Below, one piece after another: positions 57,804-64,000 of a DNA stretch of 64,000 bases; the first letter of the stretch is position 1; each line of letters starts with the position of its first letter. Below the pieces are notes generated by a model, which was not told the DNA's origin, made no database searches, and saw only the letters and a program-made list of their open reading frames with translations. Where the stretch lies: positions 1 to 64,000 of the forward strand of contig NZ_SMKT01000008.1 of assembly GCF_004348735.1 (NCBI RefSeq). The letters run 5' to 3'. The DNA comes from Actinomadura sp. KC06 (GTDB lineage Bacteria; Actinomycetota; Actinomycetes; Streptosporangiales; Streptosporangiaceae). A program made the position numbers and the translations under genes.

Positions 57804-58546
57804 TGGTGGACGTCGACATGCTCGCGGAGCGGCTGGACAAGGCCGCCCGGGACGTCATGCCCGTGGCGAAGCTCACCGAGCGGACACCGTTCGACGTCGC
57901 GACCGCCTACGCCGTCCAGCGCGCCGGGATCGAGCGGCGCCGCCGCCGGGGCGAGCGGCTTGCCGGGGTGAAGATGGGCTTCACCAGCCGCGCGAAGATG
58001 GCGCAGATGGGCGTGGACGACGTCATCTGGGGCCTGCTCACCGACGCGATGCTCACCGAGTCGGCCGTGGACGTGTCCCGCCTGATCCATCCGCGGATCG
58101 AGCCGGAGATCGCGTATCTGATCGGCCGGGAGGTCCGCTCGGCCGCGGAGGTCGAGTCGGCCGTGACCGGCGTCGCGGTCGGGTTCGAGGTGCTCGACTC
58201 CCGGTACCGGGACTTCAAGTTCACCCTCCCGGACGTCATCGCAGACAACGCGTCCGCCGCCCGGTTCGGGTTCGGGGCCTGGCACGCGCCGCGCGACCTG
58301 TCGAACGTCGGCCTGCTCATGGAGATCGACGGGCGTCCGGTGCAGACGGGCTCGTCCGCGGCGATCCTCGGCGACCCGGCCCGGTCCCTCCGCGCCGCGG
58401 CCCGGCTCGCGCTCGGCGCGGGGCTGAGGCTGGAACCCGGGTGGATCGTCCTCGCGGGCGCCGCGACGGCCGCCGTCCCGCTGCCGAAGGGCGCGCACGT
58501 GCGGGTCACCGGCGCGGGCCTCGGCAGTGTGGAGGTCACCGCATGA
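57803..58546 (+). CDS. 4-oxalocrotonate (2-oxo-3-hexenedioate) decarboxylase
   Basis: The 247-residue FAH-like enzyme decarboxylates 2-oxohex-3-enedioate to 2-oxopent-4-enoate, using Mg2+. It is homologous to the preceding hydratase, with [20 protein letters not shown] (~55-75), [16 protein letters not shown] (metal acids, ~96) and [20 protein letters not shown] (~130). It matches the DmpH/XylI/NbaG group. Its stop overlaps the start of a small repeat ORF (ATGA), which separates it from the deaminase gene. Confidence 0.9.
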   Translation: MVDVDMLAERLDKAARDVMPVAKLTERTPFDVATAYAVQRAGIERRRRRGERLAGVKMGFTSRAKMAQMGVDDVIWGLLTDAMLTESAVDVSRLIHPRIEPEIAYLIGREVRSAAEVESAVTGVAVGFEVLDSRYRDFKFTLPDVIADNASAARFGFGAWHAPRDLSNVGLLMEIDGRPVQTGSSAAILGDPARSLRAAARLALGAGLRLEPGWIVLAGAATAAVPLPKGAHVRVTGAGLGSVEVTA

Positions 58547-58703
58547 GCGGAGCGAACCGGGGGGTGTGGGGGGTCGGCCCCCCACAGGAGGCTCGCATGA
58601 GCGGAGCGAACCGGGGGGTGTGGGGGGTCGGCCCCCCACAGGAGGCTCGCATGAGCGGAGCGAACCGGGGGGTGTGGGGGTCGACCCCCCACAGGAGGCT
58701 CAC
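58543..58703 (+). repeat. Three tandem 54/54/53-bp repeats with hairpin and RBS
   Basis: ATG codons recur at 58543, 58597, 58651 and 58704. The first two units are identical. Each has a 9-bp G/C stem (TGTGGGGGG / CCCCCCACA, loop TCGG; first copy 58565-58586) directly followed by AGGAGG. The third unit lost one G and reads GGGGGTCGACCCCCC. The core is shared with the single copy in rsbR. Confidence 0.9.

Positions 58704-58707
<4 letters not shown>
58543..58707 (+). CDS. 54-aa ORF of three 18-codon repeats, between decarboxylase and deaminase
   Basis: The ORF overlaps the decarboxylase stop (ATGA) and ends overlapping the deaminase start (ATGA). It reads [18 protein letters not shown] twice and then [18 protein letters not shown]. 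Every unit has its own AGGAGG followed by an ATG 5-6 bases on, so the array contains three complete initiation signals; the last one serves the deaminase gene. A 1-bp deletion in the third unit shifts the frame and makes the stop. Translation is plausible but the peptide probably has no fold; the ORF may act only as a coupling device. No family is known. Confidence 0.55.
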
Positions 58708-59725
<1,018 letters not shown>

Positions 59726-59735
59726 CGAGGGTCCC

Positions 59736-60773
59736 GTGACGGTCATCGACGTCCACACGCACGTCTTCCCCCAGATCACCCGGCGGGAGGGCGCCCTGCT
59801 CACCGGCGCCGGGCAGCCGTGGCTGCGCGTCGACGGCGGCGGCGCCGGAATGATGATGAGCGGCGACGAGGAGTACCGGCCGGTCGGGGAGGCGCTCTGG
59901 GACCCGGCCCGCCGGCTGGCCGACATGGACGCCGCGGGCGTGGACGTCCAGGCCGTCTCGTCCACCCCGCTGATGTTCGGCTACGCCGCCGAGCCGGGCC
60001 GCGCCGCCGACTGGTGCGACCTGGTCAACGAGCGCATCCTCGCGTTCTGCGCGGGCGCGCCCGGGCGGCTGCTCCCGCTGTGCCAGGTCCCGCTGCAGGA
60101 CCCGGCGCTCGCCTGCGACGTCGCGACCCGCGCGAAGGCGGCCGGGCACCGCGGCGTCCACATCGGCAACCACGTCGGCGACCGCAACCTCGACGACGAG
60201 GGCATCACCGAGTTCCTCGCCCACTGCGCCCGCCTCGGCCTGCCCGTGCTGGCGCACCCCTGGGACATGCTCGGCGCCGACCGCATGCGCGGCCACATGC
60301 TGCCGTGGCTCTGCGGCATGCCCGCGGAGACGCAGCTCAGCATCCTCGGGCTGATGCTGTCCGGGGCGTTCGAGCGGATCCCGGAGTCGCTGCGGCTGTG
60401 CTTCTGCCACGGCGGCGGAAGCTTCGCGTTCCTGCTCGGACGGGCCGACAACGCCTGGCACCGGCGCGACATCGTCCGCGCGGGGTCGCCGCGGCCGCCG
60501 TCGGAGTACGTCGACCGGTTCTACGTCGACTCCGCCGTGTTCGACCCGCGCGCCCTCCGCCTCCTCGTGGACGTGATGGGCGCGGAACGCGTGATGCTCG
60601 GCACCGACTACCCGTTCCCGCTGGGCGAGCTGGAGCCCGGCACGACGATCCGCGAGTGCCCCGGCCTGGACGACGCCGAATGCGCCCTCCTGCTCGGCGG
60701 CAACGCGGAGACGTTCTTCGCCGCCGCCCCCGTCGAAGAGGAACTCGTGACCACCGAAGGAAGCGCACCATGA
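59736..60773 (+). CDS. 2-amino-3-carboxymuconate semialdehyde decarboxylase (ACMSD)
   Basis: This amidohydrolase-family zinc enzyme (345 residues) decarboxylates ACMS to 2-aminomuconate semialdehyde, diverting it from quinolinate formation. Metal motifs: IDVHTHVFP (His7, His9), LAHPWDMLG (~176), FCHGGGSFAFLLGRADNAW (~227) and MLGTDYPFPLGE (Asp ~288). The fold and length match NbaD. GTG follows GAGGGTCCC. Its stop overlaps the ATG of a seven-codon mini-ORF that precedes the kynureninase gene. Confidence 0.93.
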   Translation: MTVIDVHTHVFPQITRREGALLTGAGQPWLRVDGGGAGMMMSGDEEYRPVGEALWDPARRLADMDAAGVDVQAVSSTPLMFGYAAEPGRAADWCDLVNERILAFCAGAPGRLLPLCQVPLQDPALACDVATRAKAAGHRGVHIGNHVGDRNLDDEGITEFLAHCARLGLPVLAHPWDMLGADRMRGHMLPWLCGMPAETQLSILGLMLSGAFERIPESLRLCFCHGGGSFAFLLGRADNAWHRRDIVRAGSPRPPSEYVDRFYVDSAVFDPRALRLLVDVMGAERVMLGTDYPFPLGELEPGTTIRECPGLDDAECALLLGGNAETFFAAAPVEEELVTTEGSAP

Positions 60774-60793
60774 ACCTCGAAGAAGCACCGTGA
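60770..60793 (+). CDS. 7-codon mini-ORF, duplicate of the kynureninase start
   Basis: ATG overlaps the ACMSD stop (ATGA) and the TGA overlaps the kynureninase GTG (GTGA). It encodes MNLEEAP, while kynureninase begins with the same NLEE after its GTG: a 20-bp direct duplication (AACCTCGAAGAAG twice) with the frame shifted. The mini-ORF has the better ribosome binding site (GAAGGAAG), so kynureninase is probably translated by reinitiation after it. Confidence 0.5.
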   Translation: MNLEEAP

Positions 60794-62043
60794 ACCTCGA
60801 AGAAGAGGCGCGGCGGCTGGACGCGGGCGATCCGCTGCCCACGCTGCGCAGCGAGTTCCTCGTCCCGCCCGCGCCCGGCGGGACGTTCGAGGAGGCGGCG
60901 TACTTCGCCGGGAACTCCCTCGGCCTCCAGCCGAGGAGCGTCGCCGCATTGCTCCGCGAGGAGCTGGACGACTGGGCGCGGCTCGCCGTCGAGGCCCACA
61001 CCCAGGGCCGCCGCCCCTGGGTGGACTACCACGAGCTGGCCCGCGAGCCCGCGGCCCGGCTCGTCGGCGCGCTGCCTCACGAGGTCGTCGCGATGAACTC
61101 GCTGACGGTCAACCTGCATCTGCTGATGGCGAGCTTCTACCGGCCCGCCGGGACGCGCACCCGCATCGTCATCGAGGACTCGGCGTTCCCGTCCGACTCG
61201 TACGCGGTCGCTAGCCAGGCCGTCCACCACGGGCTCGACCCGGCCGCGGCGGTGGTCCGCCTCCGGCCGCGTCCGGGCGAGGAGAACCTGCGCACCGAGG
61301 ACGTCCTCGGCTTCCTCGAACGCGAGGGCCGCACGGTCGCGCTCGTCCTGCTCGGCGGTGTCAACTACCTGACCGGCCAGCTCATGGACATGCCGGCGAT
61401 CACCAAGGCGGGCCGGGCCGCCGGCGCCGTCGTCGGCTGGGACCTCGCGCACGCGGCCGGGAACGTCCCGCTGCGGCTGCACGACTGGGACGTCGACTTC
61501 GCGGCCTGGTGCACCTACAAGTACCTCAACAGCGGGCCGGGCGCGGTCGCGGGATGCTTCGTCCATGAGCGGCACGTCCGGGACGCGTCCGTGCCGAAGC
61601 TGTCGGGCTGGTGGGGGACCGACCCGTCCGTCCGGTTCCGGATGGATCCGGACATCGCGCCGCCCGCGTCGGCCGACGCCTGGCAGCTGTCCAACCCGCC
61701 GATCCTGGCGCTGGCGCCCGTCCTCGCCTCCCTGGAGATCTTCGACCGGGTCGGGATGGACGCGCTGCGCGCCAAGAGCGAGCGCCTCACCGCCTACCTG
61801 GCGTCGCGGCTCGCCCCGATCAGCGGCCTCGACATCATCACCCCGCCCGACCCGGCCGCCCGCGGCGCCCAGCTCTCCCTCCGGGTGGACGGCGCGGGCG
61901 CCCTCGTGAAGCACCTCGCGGACGCGCACGGCGTGATCGCCGACGCCCGCGAACCCGACGTCGTCCGCCTGGCCCCCGTCCCGCTGTACTGCACGTTCCA
62001 CGACTGCCACCGCGCCGCCGAAGCCCTCACCGCCCTCCTCTAG
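60790..62043 (+). CDS. kynU: Kynureninase
   Basis: A PLP-dependent fold-type I hydrolase of 417 residues that cleaves (3-hydroxy)kynurenine to (3-hydroxy)anthranilate and alanine. Landmarks: YFAGNSLGLQPRSVAALLRE (~36), VAMNSLTVNLHLLMASFYRP (~100), ESD-like IEDSAFPSDSYAV (~122), VGWDLAHAAGNVPL with the PLP-ring Asp (~218), the Schiff-base Lys in WCTYKYLNSGPGA (~242) and LSGWWGTD (~275). GTG is the frame's start just behind the mini-ORF. It is the last gene of the catabolic operon; a hairpin follows. Confidence 0.95.
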   Translation: MNLEEEARRLDAGDPLPTLRSEFLVPPAPGGTFEEAAYFAGNSLGLQPRSVAALLREELDDWARLAVEAHTQGRRPWVDYHELAREPAARLVGALPHEVVAMNSLTVNLHLLMASFYRPAGTRTRIVIEDSAFPSDSYAVASQAVHHGLDPAAAVVRLRPRPGEENLRTEDVLGFLEREGRTVALVLLGGVNYLTGQLMDMPAITKAGRAAGAVVGWDLAHAAGNVPLRLHDWDVDFAAWCTYKYLNSGPGAVAGCFVHERHVRDASVPKLSGWWGTDPSVRFRMDPDIAPPASADAWQLSNPPILALAPVLASLEIFDRVGMDALRAKSERLTAYLASRLAPISGLDIITPPDPAARGAQLSLRVDGAGALVKHLADAHGVIADAREPDVVRLAPVPLYCTFHDCHRAAEALTALL

Positions 62044-62068
62044 GACGCGTCGTCCACATCGATTCGGC

Positions 62069-62096
62069 CCAGCGGGGGAAGGTGGTCACCCGCTGG
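62069..62096 (+). terminator. Hairpin behind kynU
   Basis: CCAGCGGG pairs perfectly with CCCGCTGG over a 12-base loop, 25 bases behind the kynureninase stop. No U-tract follows. It is the probable 3' end of the catabolic operon transcript. Confidence 0.5.
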
Positions 62097-62136
62097 AGGG
62101 AGGCTGCGACAGGGCGGTCGTCGTGATGATGTCGGC

Positions 62137-62685
62137 ATGACCACGATCTGTGCACCCCGGCCCGCCGCTCGAACCGAGACCTGGCCTGTTACGGCTGTGA
62201 CCTGGGCTGTTGGGGCGTTCATCGCCCTCGTTGCCGTGCTGGTCGCGAGCAAGCCGCTGCGCGGTGAGAGTTTCGGCGGCACCGACGGTGTGGTCGTGCT
62301 CGCCTGCGGGCTGCGCGCCCTGACCATCGCGATGGCGCAGGCGACGATCCGCTCGTGGGGGCGCCGGGTGCCCGGCTGGCTGCTGCTCGGCGGCCTGGCG
62401 GGCGCGGCGGGCCTCCAGGTCTTCTACCCGCTGGCCGAACTGGTGATCAAGCTGACGGTCGTGGTGGGCTTGGTGGAGGAGACCGGTCTGGGCGCGACCC
62501 ACACCGACGCCACGGCCTGGTTCAATCTGGTGATGACCGCGCTGATCTGGGGCGTCCCCGGTGCGTTGCTGGCCCGGATCGCGGTGCGGTACCAGAGCCG
62601 GGCGGGCGTGTCGTCGCGCTGGGTCTTCCTGGGGATCGTCGGCGGCCTGGCCTTCCTCCTGGGGCTCGGCCTCCTGATCGGCTGA
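62137..62685 (+). CDS. Hypothetical integral membrane protein, 182 aa
   Basis: Four hydrophobic helices are visible: ~20-42 (TAVTWAVGAFIALVAVLVAS), ~80-115 (GWLLLGGLAGAAGLQVFYPL), ~128-148 (LVMTALIWGVPGALLARIAV) and ~160-181 (VFLGIVGGLAFLLGLGLLIG). TM helices are joined by short polar loops, with no signal peptide or known domain. Similar unnamed four-helix proteins are common in actinobacteria. No functional link to its neighbours is evident. Confidence 0.65.
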   Translation: MTTICAPRPAARTETWPVTAVTWAVGAFIALVAVLVASKPLRGESFGGTDGVVVLACGLRALTIAMAQATIRSWGRRVPGWLLLGGLAGAAGLQVFYPLAELVIKLTVVVGLVEETGLGATHTDATAWFNLVMTALIWGVPGALLARIAVRYQSRAGVSSRWVFLGIVGGLAFLLGLGLLIG

Positions 62686-62732
62686 CGCCTACTACCACGA
62701 GGAATCACTCGTCTAGGAAAGGTACGACCTGG

Positions 62733-62951
62733 ATGGGCTTGGACATCGAGCATCGCGCGTCCGACTCGCCGTTCATCGAGCGGGTGTGGCGCAGCCGCAG
62801 CCAGGACGTCGACCAGATGACGTCGATCGCGACCTCACGGTGGAACCTGGTGTTCTGGGAGCAGTCCGATCAGGTCAATGTGGCCGTCCAGGGCCCGGAG
62901 TCCAGAGCCGGTACCGCCCCGGTCCCCGAGGACGCGACGTACAAGACGTGA
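62733..62951 (+). pseudogene. Truncated N-terminus of an AraC-family (DUF6597-type) regulator
   Basis: The 72 residues MGLDIEHRASDSPFIERVWR SRSQDVDQM..., WNLVFWEQSDQVNVAVQGPE and SRAGTAPVPEDATYKT match the start of AraC-type regulators that carry a DUF6597 N-domain. The frame ends where the cupin-like domain should continue, and no helix-turn-helix follows. In related genomes this regulator is commonly found next to a DHFR-family reductase gene, which is present here, so a deletion of the 3' part is likely. TAGGAAAGG precedes the ATG, so the fragment may still be translated. Confidence 0.7.
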
Positions 62952-63032
62952 ATGAGCGTGTCCGCTAACTTTCCAGGTCAGCCCATCGGCCGACACCGCC
63001 CGCGCTCGTCCGGGCAACAGGAAGGTCACATC

Positions 63033-63587
63033 GTGCGGAAGATCGTCAGCTACTCGCTCATCTCGGCGGACGGTGTCGTCGACGACCCTCCGGTGTTCGT
63101 CCACGACTTCGACGAGGTCATGAGAGAGCATCTCGGGACCGTCATCGGCACCCAGGACACCGTGCTGCTCGGCCGCCGAGGCTACGACGACTGGGCCTCC
63201 CACTGGCCGACCGCCGGCGAGGAGCCGTTCGCGAGCTTCATCAACGGCGTGCGGAAGGTGGTGGTCACCTCCAAGCCGCTGGGGACGCCGTGGGCCGGAG
63301 CCGAGGTCCTCGCCGGCGACCCGCGGGCATCCCTCGCCGAGCGGCTCGCGCCGATCCGGAACGCCTCAGGCGGCGACATCGGTGTCCATGGCAGCGTCAC
63401 CTTGGCCCAGTCCCTTCTGGCCGAAGGGCTCGTGGACGAGTTGCGGCTGGTGATGACGCCGTACCTCGCCGGCGGAGGCCGGCGCCTGTTCGACGGCGCA
63501 CCGGCGGGAGCGCTGGAACTCGTAGGGTCGAGAAACACCCCGACCGGCACCGTGCTCCTCCACTACCGGATCCGCCGCCGGCCGTAG
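63033..63587 (+). CDS. Dihydrofolate reductase-family (RibD C-terminal) protein
   Basis: A 184-residue NADPH-dependent reductase-fold protein with VRKIVSYSLISADGVVDDPP (~1-20), the nucleotide-binding TVLLGRRGYDDWASHWPT (~45), VVVTSKPLGTPW and the late GGDIGVHGSVTLAQSLLAEG plus VDELRLVMTPYLAGGGRRLF, all typical of the standalone RibD_C/YyaP group. The substrate is unknown; a folate role should not be assumed. The GTG start has GGAAGGTCAC upstream; the frame is open back to 62952 but lacks protein character there. Probably the former partner of the truncated AraC gene. Confidence 0.88.
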   Translation: MRKIVSYSLISADGVVDDPPVFVHDFDEVMREHLGTVIGTQDTVLLGRRGYDDWASHWPTAGEEPFASFINGVRKVVVTSKPLGTPWAGAEVLAGDPRASLAERLAPIRNASGGDIGVHGSVTLAQSLLAEGLVDELRLVMTPYLAGGGRRLFDGAPAGALELVGSRNTPTGTVLLHYRIRRRP

Positions 63588-63610
63588 AAGCGGGTGAGCA
63601 TCATCCATGG

Positions 63611-64000
63611 TCAGGGGCCGGTCGCGGTTCGCGCGGGAGCTTCGGCCGGCCGGGTGGCGGTGAGGTCGGACGGGCGGCGCGGGCGGAGGGCGCCGGCGGA
63701 GAGGGTCATGAGGGCGACGACGCAGGTGATCATGGCGAAGGCGGCCGGGTAGGAGAGGGCGCCGGCCGTCCAGCCGGTGACGGCGGGCGCGGTCAGCCCG
63801 GACAGGTAGGTGATCGTCGCGACGCCCGCCACGCCCTCCCCGGGCGTCGCGCCGGTGTCGGCGGCGGCCGCGAAGACCAGCGGCAGGACCGTCGCGACCC
63901 CGATGCCGAGCAGCGCGAATCCGGCCATCGCGGGCAGCGGGGCACGGGACACCACGACCAGGACGCCGCCGAGCACGGCGACCGAGCCCCCGCACCGGAC
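63611..64000 (-). CDS. MFS transporter, C-terminal end (cut by window)
   Basis: Only the last ~129 residues are present, with about four transmembrane helices: PAMAGFALLGIGVATVLPLV (TM10-like), AGVATITYLSGLTAPAVTGW and the final PAAFAMITCVVALMTLSAGA, followed by a basic/Pro tail. The pattern of GVATVLPLVFAAA and a late ITYLSGLTAPAVTGW is typical of the FucP/NreB-like sugar or drug MFS branch. The start and substrate lie outside the window. It converges on the DHFR-family gene with a 23-bp gap. Confidence 0.85.
   Translation of the reverse strand, partial: VRCGGSVAVLGGVLVVVSRAPLPAMAGFALLGIGVATVLPLVFAAAADTGATPGEGVAGVATITYLSGLTAPAVTGWTAGALSYPAAFAMITCVVALMTLSAGALRPRRPSDLTATRPAEAPARTATGP

Overview
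The window is a stretch of very GC-rich (roughly 70-75 %) actinobacterial chromosome. The signs are third-position GC bias, frequent GTG starts, 4-nt ATGA/GTGA stop-start overlaps, leaderless TAGGCT-type promoters, DUF5302 and DUF2795 small proteins, conservon-type P450 and WXG100/EbfC genes. The mix suggests a Streptosporangiales organism, with Actinomadura or a relative as the best guess; that is inference, since no 16S rRNA is present. The window opens inside a 5S rRNA gene, so it starts at the distal end of an rRNA operon, and it closes inside an MFS transporter gene.

Layout. 0-9 kb: end of rrn, TPR protein, divergent MFS/TetR pair, GNAT, aminoglycoside-phosphotransferase-like kinase, a MurA-type enolpyruvyl transferase with Asp in place of the catalytic Cys, a P450, and a terpene-cyclase-fold protein. 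9-15.3 kb: a HutC-type GntR regulator followed by an acyl-CoA ligase, FAD aromatic hydroxylase and aconitase-family hydratase. 15.3-21.2 kb: DUF2795, a P450 without a normal ExxR motif, DUF5302, a PPOX flavoprotein, a VWA protein behind a near-consensus promoter, and a coiled-coil protein. 21.2-24.1 kb: PadR regulator and drug-type ABC exporter, with a strange 96-codon repeat ORF wedged between ATPase and permease. 24.2-31.3 kb: M20 peptidase and a complete Dpp/Opp peptide importer. 31.3-38 kb: spermidine-synthase-like protein, SDR, PAS/GAF/SpoIIE/HATPase phosphatase, a mini WXG100-EbfC-WXG group, and a membrane-anchored ARB_07466-type protein. 38-44.2 kb: a six-gene stressosome-type operon on the minus strand (rsbR-rsbS-rsbT, RsbX-like phosphatase, hybrid kinase, receiver-PP2C). 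44.4-51.2 kb: DUF4253, an FtsX/MacB ABC exporter, and the divergent two-component system that probably controls it. 51.2-53.6 kb: TetR and an ABC-F ATPase. 53.6-62 kb: a kynurenine/3-hydroxyanthranilate meta-cleavage catabolic cluster with a LysR regulator. 62-64 kb: membrane protein, truncated AraC-type regulator, DHFR-family reductase, MFS fragment.

How genes work together. The catabolic cluster encodes kynurenine formamidase, kynureninase, 3-hydroxyanthranilate dioxygenase, ACMS decarboxylase, 2-aminomuconate semialdehyde dehydrogenase, RidA-type 2-aminomuconate deaminase, 4-oxalocrotonate decarboxylase and 2-oxopent-4-enoate hydratase: eight consecutive steps of the tryptophan-to-central-metabolism route. 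Tryptophan dioxygenase, kynurenine 3-monooxygenase and the final aldolase/dehydrogenase are not in the window. The stressosome operon and the separate 33-35 kb phosphatase point to partner-switching control of a SigB/SigF-like factor that lies elsewhere.

The most unusual thing seen is a recurring junction architecture. At three operon joints (23.07, 58.54 and 60.77 kb) the start region of the downstream gene has been tandemly reiterated. Each time this makes a small ORF coupled by ATGA/GTGA overlaps to both neighbours, and each time the last repeat leaves the downstream gene in a different frame. The 58.5-kb copy is built from a G-rich hairpin element that also occurs once in the tail of rsbR.
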